Assembly: GCF_000510645.1 (NCBI RefSeq)
Contig: NZ_KI783301.1
Coordinates: 95,568 to 159,567, forward strand
Direction: 5' to 3'
DNA from: Thermicanus aegyptius DSM 12793
Lineage (GTDB): Bacteria > Bacillota > Bacilli > Thermicanales > Thermicanaceae
DNA length: 64,000 nt
In this document: piece after piece, positions 53,860-63,934 of the stretch
Layout: every line of letters starts with the position of its first letter
How positions within the stretch are numbered: the first letter of the stretch is position 1
Notes under the pieces: model-generated
Seen by the model: the letters and a program-made list of their open reading frames with translations, nothing else
What the model was told of the DNA's origin: nothing
Databases searched by the model: none
Program-made: the position numbers and the translations under genes

Positions 53860-54834
53860 GTGATTAAAGGAGAAGAGAATCTCATTTTTGACACACCGAG
53901 CACCTGGCTGAGGGAAATCATCGATCAGGTCGAACGGGTTATCATCGGGAAACGGGCCATCATCGAAAAAGCCGTTGTCGCACTCCTCTCGGGAGGACAT
54001 CTTCTTTTGGAAGATGTGCCGGGGGTGGGGAAGACGATGCTGATCCGTGCCCTTGCCCGGACCATGGGGCTTACCTTTAAACGAATCCAATTTACGCCCG
54101 ATCTTTTGCCCTCCGATGTGACGGGTGTTTCGGTTTATAATCAGAAAAATATGGAATTTCAATTTCGACCCGGCCCGATCATGGCCAACGTCGTGTTGGC
54201 CGATGAGATTAACCGTACATCACCCAAGACCCAGGCCGCCCTTCTGGAAGCGATGGAAGAGGGGAATATCACGGTGGATGGGGAGACGCACCGACTGCCG
54301 AACCCTTTCTTTGTTTTGGCCACCCAAAACCCCATCGAATATGAAGGAACCTTTCCCCTCCCTGAGGCGCAGCTGGATCGTTTCATGCTAAAATTAAAAA
54401 TGGGATACCCCAATCCGAAAGAAGAGGCGGAATTGCTCCGGAGAATCCAGGAACACCATCCCATTGAAGATGTGGTTCCTGTGATTGCCCGGGAAGAACT
54501 GCTCCAATTGCAGCAATCGGTTAAAAAGATTCATCTGGAGGAGAGCCTGCGCGCCTATATCGTTGAATTGGTGCAGAGGACCAGAGAGCATCCTGCGGTC
54601 TACCTGGGGGCAAGCCCCAGGGGTTCCATCGCATTAATGCGAACTTCCCAGGCCCTCGCCTTCGTCCGGGGGAGAGAGTATGTCATTCCCGACGACATTC
54701 GGGAGATGCTGATCCCCACCATGGCTCACCGCGTTCTTCTGAGGTCGGAAAGCAGGCTGAATGGTACGACGGTAGAAGGAGTACTTCATGAGGTGGTGAA
54801 CCGGGTCAGGGTTCCGATCTTTGAGAGGGGATAA
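53860..54834 (+). CDS. MoxR-family AAA+ ATPase (YeaC-like)
   Basis: The 324-residue ATPase has Walker A EDVPGVGKTML, Walker B VVLADEINRTSP, ATQNPIEYEGTFPLPEAQLDRF and sensor-2 region ASPRGSIALMR. MoxR proteins act with DUF58 and transglutaminase-domain partners, encoded next, as in the B. subtilis yeaC-yeaD-yebA cluster. The GTG is preceded by GAGAGGAGAG at good spacing; the frame extends upstream across non-coding sequence. Cellular role poorly defined. Confidence 0.92.
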   Translation: MIKGEENLIFDTPSTWLREIIDQVERVIIGKRAIIEKAVVALLSGGHLLLEDVPGVGKTMLIRALARTMGLTFKRIQFTPDLLPSDVTGVSVYNQKNMEFQFRPGPIMANVVLADEINRTSPKTQAALLEAMEEGNITVDGETHRLPNPFFVLATQNPIEYEGTFPLPEAQLDRFMLKLKMGYPNPKEEAELLRRIQEHHPIEDVVPVIAREELLQLQQSVKKIHLEESLRAYIVELVQRTREHPAVYLGASPRGSIALMRTSQALAFVRGREYVIPDDIREMLIPTMAHRVLLRSESRLNGTTVEGVLHEVVNRVRVPIFERG

Positions 54835-54884
54835 GATGTATTCGGAAGATAAAGAAGAAATAAAGAGGGAAAGAGGCGGAGCGA

Positions 54885-56099
54885 ATGCGTTTCAATAGGA
54901 ATGGGTTGCTCTCCCTCCTGATTCTCTGGGGAGCAACCTTCGTGTACCGTCAATTCCAAGGAGGGTTTGTAAGCAACTTTCTCTTTTATGCGATCACTTC
55001 CCTCTCCCTTCTGGAAATCTGGATATGGATGGGAACGAGGGGAAAGGTGGTCGTGGAACGCCGGTTAAGCAAGAAACAGCTTAAAGACGGGGAGAGGCTG
55101 GATGTGGATCTCTTCTTATCCTTTCATGGTTTTTTCCCTTTTTTATTTGTTACCGTGGTAGATCCTCTTCCCCCTGCCTTAGGTGGATTGACGGAGGGAA
55201 ATCAAATCTGGAAGCTCCTCCTATTTCGGCGAAACATTCGATTCTCCTATGTACTCGCTCCCGTCCCCCGGGGTGAGCATTCCTTTACAGAGGTGTGGAT
55301 GGAATGGAGCGATCTCTTTGGTTTCTTTCACCGGCGGATCATTTTGCCTTTGCCGGATCAGATTCTTGTCTTTCCATCCTATGATGAGGTCCGTTCGTTT
55401 CCTACCATCAACGAGAAAAATGCAGGGCTCACTTTCGCCTTGAGGAGGAGTTCCGAAGATGTGGCTTTGGTGATGGGAATTCGAGATTACGCCGCAGGAG
55501 ACCGATTGAATCGAATTCATTGGAAGGCGACCGCCAGAACCGGCGCCTTGAAAACGAAGGAGTTTGAGGTTCACGTTACGAACGATTTTCTCCTCTTTCC
55601 CGATTGCACCCAAAAAGGATATGCGGGGAAGAGTGACGATTTTGAACGTTCGATTCGTCTCGCCGCCACACTGGTCCGCTATTCCGTAAAAAATGGATAT
55701 CACGTGGGCCTTTCCCTTTACCAAAAAGAGAGGATATTTGTCCCCTTAGGGCAAAATTCCGATCATGAAATCCGTTTATTTACCCAATTGGCTCGGGCGA
55801 AGGCGGTCTCCCTCTATCCCTTTCCCAGGCAGTTGGTGGACCAGATGGCCTATATTCCCTATGGAACCACGGTGGTAATCATTACCCCCCAATGGGATCA
55901 GGAGATGATGAAGGCTTTATCCATCATGCGCATGCGAAAATTGTCGTTGGAATTCTTTCTGGTGGCTCCCCGAATGCCGGAAGGTGCTCCCGCCTTTTTT
56001 ATCAAGGAGGGCATATCCTATCATCTGCTGGATAAGCGACCGATCGAGGTGATATTGAAAGGGGGTGTAGGGGATGGGGAAAGGGCAATCCCTTACTAA
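54885..56099 (+). CDS. DUF58-domain membrane protein (YeaD-like)
   Basis: The 404-residue protein has two N-terminal membrane helices (about 8-50) and a cytoplasmic DUF58/von Willebrand-like domain with GDRLNRIHWKATARTGALKTKEFE (about residues 205-228), the hallmark of the family. Its end overlaps the transglutaminase gene by 26 bases. Works with MoxR; function not established. Confidence 0.9.
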   Translation: MRFNRNGLLSLLILWGATFVYRQFQGGFVSNFLFYAITSLSLLEIWIWMGTRGKVVVERRLSKKQLKDGERLDVDLFLSFHGFFPFLFVTVVDPLPPALGGLTEGNQIWKLLLFRRNIRFSYVLAPVPRGEHSFTEVWMEWSDLFGFFHRRIILPLPDQILVFPSYDEVRSFPTINEKNAGLTFALRRSSEDVALVMGIRDYAAGDRLNRIHWKATARTGALKTKEFEVHVTNDFLLFPDCTQKGYAGKSDDFERSIRLAATLVRYSVKNGYHVGLSLYQKERIFVPLGQNSDHEIRLFTQLARAKAVSLYPFPRQLVDQMAYIPYGTTVVIITPQWDQEMMKALSIMRMRKLSLEFFLVAPRMPEGAPAFFIKEGISYHLLDKRPIEVILKGGVGDGERAIPY

Positions 56100-58311
56100 T
56101 GTAGGCATAAAAGCGGTCCTCGCTTTCCTCCTGATGTTGATCGGAATGGAGTGGATTCATACGCTTCCATTCTTCACCGATACGGAGGCGTCCTATTTAT
56201 ACCTATTTGATACGATCATCGGGGTTACTCTGCTCCTCTCCTGGATCTTTCCATGGGTGTGGCTTCGCTTTCTCACCTCCCTTCTCTTCATGTTCTATTG
56301 GTTTCAAGTTTACCGGGGAGAGGGTGAAAAATGGCCGGATTGGTGGTTTTCCCTCTGGGGGGAGGTGAGGGGGGCGATCCCGGCTATCCTTGGTTTGCGG
56401 TTAAATCAGCTCAATGCAGATCTCAGGACGGGGTTCTTTTTTCTCTTTTTAACTCTCCTCAGTTTAACCCTATACAGAGAGGTCGTTGAGAAGGGGAGGA
56501 TTCTCTTTTTTCTCCTTCTTTCATTTATATGGATTGGAGTGTTGGACACCTTCTTTCTCTTTGACGGCAGTCTTCCCACGATTCGCCTTTTTCTTTATTC
56601 TTTTTTCCTCCTCGCCATCCAAACGTTAAGAAAGAATCCCGTCTTCCTGTCCTCTAAGGGAAAAGGAAGGGATCTCATTCCCTGGGCAGGATTGTTACTT
56701 ACCCTCCTCCTCCTCTTTTCCGGCATTGGACTGATTTCCCCTAAGGCGGCACCGAGCTGGCCCGATCCCGTTTCTTTCCTGCAGACGTTAAAAGAGGATC
56801 CCGGTTCGGGTACTGGAGGGGTGCAGGTTTCCGGTTACGGGAAAGACGACTCTCGCCTTGGAGGAGGATTTGTCCAGAGCGATGAGGTGGTGTTTACGGC
56901 GAAGGTGGATGGAGATCTCTATCCTTCCCATTATTGGCGGGGAGAGTCGAAGGATACCTATACCGGACACGGGTGGGTGAAAGAGGTGCCGGACGAAATT
57001 CAACCCCTCTCCGACGGGAAAATAATGGATCGCTTATTTAATCCCGTCTCCCTCCCCATGAAAAATCTAAGGGAGACGGTTACATTCCAGCAACCTGGGG
57101 AGATCCTCTTTACGAGCGGCCAGCCCCTTCAGATTATTCCCCAATTTAAACCGGACGCCGGGAAGAGCGGGGGAGTTCAGTTTGATGCGGCGAGCTATGC
57201 GCTCTCATCCAAAACGCCCGTCGCCACGTATCTTTCTATCTCCCAAATTCCTGTGATTGACGAGAAACGTCTCATTCAGGTCTCCAACCTTCTGCTTCAG
57301 GGGAGTGCCTCTTATCCGGACTGGACCGCCCCATACCTTCAGCTTCCCGATTCGCTTCCCGCCCGGGTAAAAGAGCTCGCGGCCAAAGTAGTGGGAGAGG
57401 AGAAGAATGCGTATAAAAAGGCGAAGAAGATCGAGGGATTCCTCCGCTGGGGAAATATTTATCGTTACGAAACTCAGGATGTTCCATTTCCGGCAGAGGG
57501 ACAAGATTTTGTCGATCAGTTTCTGTTTGAGACGAAGAGAGGGTACTGTGACCACTTCTCTTCCGCCATGGTGGTGATGCTCCGCTCTCAGGGAATTCCG
57601 GCGCGTTGGGTGAAAGGATATGCCTTTGGAGAGTTAAAGAGGAACGATCGGGGAGAGCTGGAGACGACCGTTCGGCAAAAGGATGCCCACTCTTGGGTGG
57701 AGGCTTATTTTCCCGAAGTCGGCTGGGTTCCCTTTGAAGCAACCGCCTCTTTTTTCACTCCTTATGAAATGGTAAGGGAGAGCACCGGCTCGGCGACGGC
57801 AGGAGCCGCCGATGACCCGGCCATGGAAGAGATGCCGAAACCGGAGGAATTGGAGAAGATGAAAGCCGCCTTGACGGACGTGGAGGGAAAACAGGCGCAA
57901 GAAACGAAGGGAGAGAGCGTCTCTTCCCCCGGTGTCTCCTTCCCGATTCGGTTTCTCTTCCTTCCGATTTCATTTCTTTTGTTCCTCCTTCTCCTCCTAG
58001 TCGTTGTTCTAAATCGAGATCGTCTCCTATTCTGGTGGCGGACTCGGGGGTTAAACCGGAATGGGGAATCCCACTTTATCGTGGAATTTTACAGGAGGCT
58101 CCTTTCCCTCTACGAACGCATGGTTCCCCGACCTCCCCATGCGACGGTGCGGGAATATGCCCGAATTCTTCCCCTAAACGGGGAACAGGGGAGTTTTAAG
58201 GCGTTGACCAAAGCATTTGAGGAAGCGCGCTACGGGGAGAGGGAACCTCAAATGTCAAAGGATGAGATGACGAAATTGGGCAAGCGATTCTTTTCGCGCA
58301 GGCGGAAATAG
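56074..58311 (+). CDS. TgpA-like membrane transglutaminase-domain protein (YebA-like)
   Basis: The 745-residue protein has about six N-terminal membrane helices (to about residue 230), an extracellular transglutaminase-like domain with the catalytic Cys in RGYCDHFSSAMVVMLRSQGIPARWVKGYA (about 490-515), the His in KDAHSWVEAYF and Asp/aspartate region WVPFEATA, then a late membrane helix (about 625-645) and a cytoplasmic DUF4129-like tail. Third gene of the MoxR-DUF58-transglutaminase operon, followed by guaA exactly as in B. subtilis yeaC-yeaD-yebA-guaA. Confidence 0.9.
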   Translation: MGKGQSLTNVGIKAVLAFLLMLIGMEWIHTLPFFTDTEASYLYLFDTIIGVTLLLSWIFPWVWLRFLTSLLFMFYWFQVYRGEGEKWPDWWFSLWGEVRGAIPAILGLRLNQLNADLRTGFFFLFLTLLSLTLYREVVEKGRILFFLLLSFIWIGVLDTFFLFDGSLPTIRLFLYSFFLLAIQTLRKNPVFLSSKGKGRDLIPWAGLLLTLLLLFSGIGLISPKAAPSWPDPVSFLQTLKEDPGSGTGGVQVSGYGKDDSRLGGGFVQSDEVVFTAKVDGDLYPSHYWRGESKDTYTGHGWVKEVPDEIQPLSDGKIMDRLFNPVSLPMKNLRETVTFQQPGEILFTSGQPLQIIPQFKPDAGKSGGVQFDAASYALSSKTPVATYLSISQIPVIDEKRLIQVSNLLLQGSASYPDWTAPYLQLPDSLPARVKELAAKVVGEEKNAYKKAKKIEGFLRWGNIYRYETQDVPFPAEGQDFVDQFLFETKRGYCDHFSSAMVVMLRSQGIPARWVKGYAFGELKRNDRGELETTVRQKDAHSWVEAYFPEVGWVPFEATASFFTPYEMVRESTGSATAGAADDPAMEEMPKPEELEKMKAALTDVEGKQAQETKGESVSSPGVSFPIRFLFLPISFLLFLLLLLVVVLNRDRLLFWWRTRGLNRNGESHFIVEFYRRLLSLYERMVPRPPHATVREYARILPLNGEQGSFKALTKAFEEARYGEREPQMSKDEMTKLGKRFFSRRRK

Positions 58312-58462
58312 CCCTCATATGCCTTTTCCCGACCTTTTTTCATTGCAGGAATGGAGATTCCTGTGATAGGATGGGAACGTAATGGGAGTCGGTCAAAATC
58401 ATTTTTGAGGACATTGTATGAGAAAGCCCCGGTCGATTTAAATGAGGGCACAGGAGGATTGC

Positions 58463-60004
58463 ATGGGAATGGAACAGGAGCGCGAATGGATATTGGTTCT
58501 CGATTTTGGCGGTCAATATAATCAATTAATCGCCCGCCGCATCCGGGAACTTGGGGTTTACAGCGAACTTTGGCCATATGATACCCCCATTGAGAAAATT
58601 CTCGAGAAAAAACCGAATGGAATTATTTTCTCCGGCGGTCCGAACAGCGTTTATGACGAGGGCGCACCGCTGGTAGATCCGAAAATCTATGGATTGGGGA
58701 TCCCTATTTTTGGAATTTGTTACGGGATGCAGATGATGGCTTATCAATTGGACGGGAAAGTGGAAAGGGCAGAAGCAGGCGAGTATGGGAAAGCCATTGC
58801 CCGTCTGCGCCATGATCCCCTCTTTTCCGCATTATCTGAAGAAGAGAAGGTCTGGATGAGTCATGGAGACCAGGTGGTTGCACCTCCGGAAGGGTTTCGG
58901 GGGATTGCCTCCACATCTTCTACCCCCATCGCAGCGATGAGCGATACGGAACGAAATTTCTTCGGGGTTCAATTTCATCCTGAGGTAAAGCATACCGAGC
59001 ACGGGGAGACGATTTTGGAGAACTTCCTCTTTAAGATTTGCGGTTGCCACGGGGATTGGAGCATGGGCGGATTTATAGAGGAGGCCGTTCGCCAGATCCG
59101 GAGTCAGGTGGGAGATGAGGAAGTCTTATGCGCATTAAGCGGTGGTGTAGACTCTTCCGTGACCGCTGCCCTTGTCCATCGGGCCGTTGGGGATCGGCTT
59201 ACCTGCGTATTCGTCGATCATGGACTGCTCCGCAAGGGGGAGGCGGAATCGGTGATGGCCACCTTTGCGGAAAAGTTCCACATGCGTGTGATCCATGTGG
59301 ATGCGAAGGAGCGCTTTTTGGCCAAATTGGCCGGAGTTACCGATCCGGAGAAGAAGCGGAAGTTCATCGGCGAGGAATTTATCCGTCTCTTCGAAGAAGA
59401 GGCGGCAAAGCTCTCCAATATCCGCTATTTGGCGCAGGGTACCCTTTACACCGACATCATCGAAAGTGGAACGAAGACCGCCCAGACGATTAAATCCCAT
59501 CATAATGTGGGAGGCCTGCCGGAGCATTTTAATTTTAAGCTGGTGGAACCTCTGAAGACTCTCTTTAAAGATGAAGTGCGGAAACTAGGCGAAGAGTTAG
59601 GCCTTCCGGAGGAAATCGTATGGCGCCAACCCTTCCCTGGGCCTGGGCTTGCCATTCGGGTTCTGGGTGAGGTGACCCCGGAAAAATTAGAAATTGTGCG
59701 GGAGTCGGATGCGATTCTCCGGGAGGAGATCAAAAAGGCGGGGCTTTCCCGGGAGATCTGGCAATATTTCACCGCCCTTCCCGATATGAAAAGCGTTGGT
59801 GTGATGGGAGATAGTCGAACTTACGCATATACGGTGGGAATTCGGGCGGTTACGTCGGTGGATGGCATGACGGCGGATTGGGCCCGCATTCCCTACGAGG
59901 TGTTGGAGAAGATCTCTACCCGCATTGTGAACGAGGTGCCCCATGTAAACCGGGTGGTTTACGACATCACCTCCAAGCCACCGGCGACCATTGAATGGGA
60001 ATAA
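58463..60004 (+). CDS. guaA: GMP synthase (glutamine-hydrolysing)
   Basis: The 513-residue enzyme has an N-terminal glutamine amidotransferase domain ([19 protein letters not shown], catalytic Cys in [21 protein letters not shown]) and a C-terminal ATP pyrophosphatase domain ([14 protein letters not shown]) with dimerisation region to the end ([12 protein letters not shown]). It converts XMP to GMP. ATG at 58463 follows AGGAGG by five bases; another ATG lies two codons later. Confidence 0.98.
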   Translation: MGMEQEREWILVLDFGGQYNQLIARRIRELGVYSELWPYDTPIEKILEKKPNGIIFSGGPNSVYDEGAPLVDPKIYGLGIPIFGICYGMQMMAYQLDGKVERAEAGEYGKAIARLRHDPLFSALSEEEKVWMSHGDQVVAPPEGFRGIASTSSTPIAAMSDTERNFFGVQFHPEVKHTEHGETILENFLFKICGCHGDWSMGGFIEEAVRQIRSQVGDEEVLCALSGGVDSSVTAALVHRAVGDRLTCVFVDHGLLRKGEAESVMATFAEKFHMRVIHVDAKERFLAKLAGVTDPEKKRKFIGEEFIRLFEEEAAKLSNIRYLAQGTLYTDIIESGTKTAQTIKSHHNVGGLPEHFNFKLVEPLKTLFKDEVRKLGEELGLPEEIVWRQPFPGPGLAIRVLGEVTPEKLEIVRESDAILREEIKKAGLSREIWQYFTALPDMKSVGVMGDSRTYAYTVGIRAVTSVDGMTADWARIPYEVLEKISTRIVNEVPHVNRVVYDITSKPPATIEWE

Positions 60005-60054
60005 GGAAAAACACGAATGAAAATTTTAAATTTAACTTAAATGTACGTTTTTTA

Positions 60055-60083
60055 TTGACTTATTGCCCTCTGTTTGGTACCAT
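60055..60083 (+). promoter_or_regulatory. Promoter of the purine riboswitch/pbuG unit
   Basis: TTGACT (60055-60060), 17-base spacer, TACCAT (60078-60083), 22 bp ahead of the aptamer. Confidence 0.6.
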
Positions 60084-60104
60084 TTTTGACGAAAAGAAGG
60101 ATAA

Positions 60105-60170
60105 ATGCGTATAAGCTTAAGGATTGGCTTAAGCGTCTCTACCGGCAACCGGAATTGCCTGGCTACGCAT
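60105..60170 (+). ncRNA. Purine riboswitch aptamer (guanine class)
   Basis: ATGCGTA (60105-60111) pairs with TACGCAT (60164-60170) as P1. P2 is formed by TAAGCTTAAG-type arms, P3 by GGCAACC/GGAATTGCC. The junctions include TCTCTACC and GGCTA; the C in the latter is the base that pairs with guanine, so the ligand is probably guanine/hypoxanthine rather than adenine. It would shut off pbuG when guanine is high. Confidence 0.88.
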
Positions 60171-60353
60171 GATCGTACCGAAGAGCTTTTTCCCTCTACT
60201 TATTCCCATTCTCTTTTCTCACTTTTTCAATAAACCTTCTCTCCGCGACTTGGCCGATGAAGACGGAACGGAGAAGGAAGGAGAATGGTTGTCTAGGATA
60301 GAGGTTTTGTTTTATGGAAAAGAACAGGGTACGATATCGTGTATAGACAGGAG

Positions 60354-60386
60354 ACCGCTTGGAGAGTCTTAAACCAGGCGGTTTTT
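60354..60386 (+). terminator. Terminator of the pbuG riboswitch expression platform
   Basis: ACCGCTTGG (60354-60362) and CCAGGCGGT (60374-60382) form a stem followed by TTTTT. It lies about 185 bases past the aptamer and 58 bases before the pbuG start. Confidence 0.72.
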
Positions 60387-60443
60387 CGCTTTTATCTATT
60401 CTTTATCTCTTTATCTTTATTTTCTCGAAAAGGAGTGGAAAGC

Positions 60444-61763
60444 TTGAAGGCGATTCAAGATTATTTTCGTTTCTCGGAGCGGAAAACGACGTACCGTACT
60501 GAGTTTATCGCGGGATTAACCACGTTTTTATCCATGGCTTACATCCTATTCGTGAACCCGATGGTTCTAGGAGAGACGGGAATGGATAAGTCCTCCGTCT
60601 TTGTGGCGACGGCAGTCGCTTCAGCCATCGGTACGCTGATCATGGGGTTATACGCCAACTACCCCATCGCACAAGCTCCAGGAATGGGCTTAAATGCTTT
60701 TTTCGCCTACACGGTGGTCTTAGGTATGGGGATTCCGTGGCAGACGGCGTTGGCCGGGGTTTTTACATCCGGGATTGTTTTCTTCCTCCTAACATTATTT
60801 AAGATCCGGGAAACCATCATTAATTCCATTCCATTTAGCTTAAAGATGGCGACCGGAGCAGGAATTGGACTTTTTATTGCATTTATCGGTCTTAAAAATG
60901 CAGGGATCGTCATCATTGATCCCCAATCAGCCCTTCCCAAGTTAGGAAATATTCATACGGGAAATACGCTCCTTACGGTCTTTGGGCTCTTGGTTACCGC
61001 CATCTTCCTCGTACGCAAAATTAGGGGAGGAGTTTTCTATGGCATGCTCCTGACGGCGATTGTAGGAATGTTTTTTGGCCTCGTTCCCGTTCCCCAGGGC
61101 ATCCAGGATATTGTAGGCAGCGTTCCCAGCATCGCTCCCACCTTTGCTCAGCTTGAGTGGGAGAAACTTTTACGTCCCACCGGGGATCTTTTGATCGTCA
61201 TCTTTACTTTTCTCTTCGTCGACTTTTTTGACACGGCCGGTACGGTGATGGCGGTTGCCGCCCAAGCGGGTTTGCTGAAGGATAATAAATTGGAGCGGGG
61301 TGGACGTGCTTTAACCTCCGATGCCATTGCCACCATGGTCGGCGCTTGGCTCGGTACTTCGACCGTCACCTCTTATATTGAATCTTCTTCCGGAGTTGCC
61401 GCCGGGGGGCGTACCGGTTTTTCTTCCGTGGTGGTTGCCGCATTATTTCTCCTCTCCCTCGTATTTGCTCCTCTTCTCGGGATTGTTACCCCTCAGGTGA
61501 CTGCGCCGGCTTTAATCATTGTCGGAGTACTTATGGCGGCTAATCTCCTTAAGATTAAATGGGATGAAATCGATGAAGCATTCCCTGCATTCCTTACCGT
61601 TCTTCTCATGCCTCTTACGTACAGCATTGCCACCGGGATTGCTTTAGGTTTTGTGACCTATCCTATTGTGAAAATCGCAAAAGGGAAAGCGCGGGAAATC
61701 CATCCGATTATGTACGGACTCTTTCTCGTCTTTATAGCCTATTTCATCTGGCTGGCGCGTTAA
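60444..61763 (+). CDS. pbuG: Guanine/hypoxanthine permease, NCS2/AzgA family
   Basis: The 439-residue permease has about 12 membrane segments and the family stretches TYRTEFIAGLTTFLSMAYILFVNP, GMGLNAFFAY and LFVDFFDTAGTVMAVA. It imports guanine and hypoxanthine by proton symport. The TTG start at 60444 has AAAGGAG upstream; an upstream frame overlaps the terminator and is not translated. It follows guaA, as in B. subtilis, and is controlled by the riboswitch. Confidence 0.95.
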   Translation: MKAIQDYFRFSERKTTYRTEFIAGLTTFLSMAYILFVNPMVLGETGMDKSSVFVATAVASAIGTLIMGLYANYPIAQAPGMGLNAFFAYTVVLGMGIPWQTALAGVFTSGIVFFLLTLFKIRETIINSIPFSLKMATGAGIGLFIAFIGLKNAGIVIIDPQSALPKLGNIHTGNTLLTVFGLLVTAIFLVRKIRGGVFYGMLLTAIVGMFFGLVPVPQGIQDIVGSVPSIAPTFAQLEWEKLLRPTGDLLIVIFTFLFVDFFDTAGTVMAVAAQAGLLKDNKLERGGRALTSDAIATMVGAWLGTSTVTSYIESSSGVAAGGRTGFSSVVVAALFLLSLVFAPLLGIVTPQVTAPALIIVGVLMAANLLKIKWDEIDEAFPAFLTVLLMPLTYSIATGIALGFVTYPIVKIAKGKAREIHPIMYGLFLVFIAYFIWLAR

Positions 61764-61798
61764 ATTCATTTACCGGTCTAAGATCGATTTCGTTTCTG

Positions 61799-61836
61799 CC
61801 TCTCTTTCTCGGCCAAAGAGAGGTTTCTTTTTTTCT
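61799..61836 (+). terminator. Rho-independent terminator after pbuG
   Basis: CCTCTCTTT (61799-61807) and AAAGAGAGG (61815-61823) with a 7-base loop, followed by TTTCTTTTTTT. Confidence 0.9.
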
Positions 61837-61845
61837 CTTGTTTCT

Positions 61846-61875
61846 TTGGCAATTTTCACGTTTTTTTGGTATAAT
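61846..61875 (+). promoter_or_regulatory. Promoter of the M1 peptidase gene
   Basis: TTGGCA (61846-61851), 18-base spacer, TATAAT (61870-61875). Confidence 0.65.
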
Positions 61876-61931
61876 TTCCTACAATTATACCTGTATGGAG
61901 TTTTCATATCCGTCAAAGCAGGGCGCTCACG

Positions 61932-63485
61932 ATGATGGGATGGATCAAAAAACAATGGAAGCGAAGGGGGAAAAGGATGAGGCGGTGGAGATTAACGTTA
62001 TTTGGCGTGCTCCTTCTTCTCTTCATCGGAGGAGGCATCGTATGGTTCCGGTGGAATCAGGCGCCGCCCGGTGAGGAGGCTTCTTTTTGGAAAGAAAGCT
62101 GGACGGTTCAGCCCTCCTTAGAAGGGGTAAACAACGCGTACAGGGCAAAGATTACGGTTAACCCGGAGGAAAAAGTGATCCAAGGAGATTTGACTGCATG
62201 GATCCTAAACGATACCGGCAAAGAGCAGGATCATGTTTATTTTCATATCTACCCTAATCTCTTTCGCCCTGAAAATTCCCTTCGTGGTTCGGTTTGGGAA
62301 GAGGTGTTGGGAAAAGATCCGAAACCCGGATGGATGAAGGTGGAAGGGGTATGGGTGCAGGGAAAAAAGGTTGACTTTATCGTTAAGGATACCCTCCTTG
62401 AGATCCCTTTGGACTGGAAAAAAGGAGAAAAAACCGCCGTTATGATTCGTTTTTCTTTCGGGCTTCCCCAAAATAACGGACGTCTCTCTTATGATGATCA
62501 TGCGATGTGGCTGGGGAATTGGCTTCCCATAAAAGCCGTATATGATGAAGAAGGATGGAATCTTGACCCCTATTATCCCATCGGGGATCCCTTTTATAGC
62601 GATATCGCCAATTATGAGGTGGAGGTCCGTCTTCCACAGGGATTCCAGGTCGCATCCACCGGCGTCGAGGTAGGAACCCCTAAAATCGAACAGGGGAACA
62701 TGGAGATTCATCATTATAGGGCAGATAAGGTAAGAGATTTTGCCATGGTGGTGATGGATAAGGAGTATACATACAAGGAAGGGAAAGCAGGCGATGTACG
62801 GGTTCTTACATGGCATAAGCGGGAAGATTCCGCTGAAGTGGCGGAAAGGCTGCACCAGGTCGCCATCTCTTCTTTAACCGCCTATAGTCAAAAATATGGG
62901 GGGTATCCCTATCCGGAATACGACGTGGTGGCAACGGGCGGATTTTTTGGCGGGATGGAGTACCCTGGGCTTATCTTTGCGGAAGGAAGTTATTTCAGGC
63001 GAAATGACCCGTACGGGGTGCTGGTGGTCGCCCATGAGACGGCCCATCAATGGTGGTATGGCCTGGTGGGAAATGATGAGGTCGAGCATCCATGGATGGA
63101 TGAAAGCCTTACGGAATATGCCACACTAAACTATTTGCTCGAGCATGAGAAGTCGTGGGCTCCTTCGTATCTGAGACTGAAGGAATCGGCTATAGAGAAG
63201 GCGAAAGTGTATGAAAGCAGAGGAGAAAGGATCTCCGCCTCCGTCAATCAGTTTACAAGTTGGGATTCATACGGGGTGATGATTTATGAGGTTGGCCCCC
63301 TGATGTTTTATGAATGGGAACAGAAGGTGGGAAAAGAAGAAATGGAAAAGATGCTTAAAGATTATTTCTCCCGCTACCGATATAAAAATGCAACCCCCGA
63401 GGATTTTCTTCAAGTAGTGAAAGACCACTTTGGAGATCGGGGCGTTCGCTTCATGAAGGATTGGCTGGAAGGAAAGGAACATTGA
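61932..63485 (+). CDS. Membrane-anchored M1-family metallopeptidase
   Basis: The 517-residue protein has a basic N-terminus and a single membrane anchor (LTLFGVLLLLFIGGGIVWF, about 22-40), then an extracytoplasmic M1 aminopeptidase-like domain with FGGMEYPGLIFAE (a GxMEN-like exopeptidase motif in altered form) and the zinc site VAHETAHQWWYGLVG...DESLTEYA. The ATG at 61932 or another at 61977 (GGGGGAAAAGG upstream) may be the start. A terminator follows at 63548. Peptide substrate unknown. Confidence 0.9.
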   Translation: MMGWIKKQWKRRGKRMRRWRLTLFGVLLLLFIGGGIVWFRWNQAPPGEEASFWKESWTVQPSLEGVNNAYRAKITVNPEEKVIQGDLTAWILNDTGKEQDHVYFHIYPNLFRPENSLRGSVWEEVLGKDPKPGWMKVEGVWVQGKKVDFIVKDTLLEIPLDWKKGEKTAVMIRFSFGLPQNNGRLSYDDHAMWLGNWLPIKAVYDEEGWNLDPYYPIGDPFYSDIANYEVEVRLPQGFQVASTGVEVGTPKIEQGNMEIHHYRADKVRDFAMVVMDKEYTYKEGKAGDVRVLTWHKREDSAEVAERLHQVAISSLTAYSQKYGGYPYPEYDVVATGGFFGGMEYPGLIFAEGSYFRRNDPYGVLVVAHETAHQWWYGLVGNDEVEHPWMDESLTEYATLNYLLEHEKSWAPSYLRLKESAIEKAKVYESRGERISASVNQFTSWDSYGVMIYEVGPLMFYEWEQKVGKEEMEKMLKDYFSRYRYKNATPEDFLQVVKDHFGDRGVRFMKDWLEGKEH

Positions 63486-63547
63486 TCTCACGGAACAAAA
63501 TCGATCCATCCGAATATGGGAAAAAGAAACAAGGGAAATAGAATGCG

Positions 63548-63590
63548 CTTCAGCGGGCGTCGTTAGGATTTTTCGCCCGCTGAAGTTTTT
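63548..63590 (+). terminator. Rho-independent terminator after the M1 peptidase gene
   Basis: CTTCAGCGGGCG (63548-63559) and CGCCCGCTGAAG (63574-63585) form a 12-bp stem followed by TTTTT. Confidence 0.95.
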
Positions 63591-63631
63591 GGGAGAGAAA
63601 TGATTTACAAAAATTGTATGCATCAAGCATC

Positions 63632-63660
63632 TTGACTTGGGGAATGGTTCGTGGTAAGAT
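63632..63660 (+). promoter_or_regulatory. rRNA promoter P1
   Basis: TTGACT (63632-63637), 17-base spacer, TAAGAT (63655-63660); followed by ...ACGTCGCT near the start point. Confidence 0.85.
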
Positions 63661-63751
63661 GTGAAACGTCGCTTCGGGGGACAAAAAACAGAAGAGCTGC
63701 CGGGAATGAATCCAACCGAATCAGGACCGGACAGAAACCAAAAATTCTCTG

Positions 63752-63781
63752 TTGACAAAAAGCTCCTCGATGTGATAAGAT
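63752..63781 (+). promoter_or_regulatory. rRNA promoter P2
   Basis: TTGACA (63752-63757), 18-base spacer, TAAGAT (63776-63781); the same ACGTCGCT follows as in P1, about 120 bp downstream. Confidence 0.88.
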
Positions 63782-63934
63782 AACCAACGTCGCTGCCACG
63801 GCGGCGAAGGAAGAAAGACCCATGGTTCCTTGAAAACTGAACAGAAACGCCTGTGAGGAATAAAAGCAAGAAGAATTGAGAGTCGAGGAAGAAGACTCGA
63901 GCATGGGGGAAGGAAGGGAACTTCCGGAACCCTC

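Larger units (their letters stand above)
60005..60443 (+). other. Leader region of pbuG
   Basis: About 440 bases with promoter, guanine-type riboswitch aptamer and terminator, ending at the pbuG start. A short frame at 60169-60372 lies inside the structured RNA and is not likely to be a gene. Confidence 0.8.

Noticed and set aside
60169..60372. 67-codon frame in the pbuG leader
   Set aside because: It starts within the riboswitch P1 and lies over the expression platform; no ribosome site.
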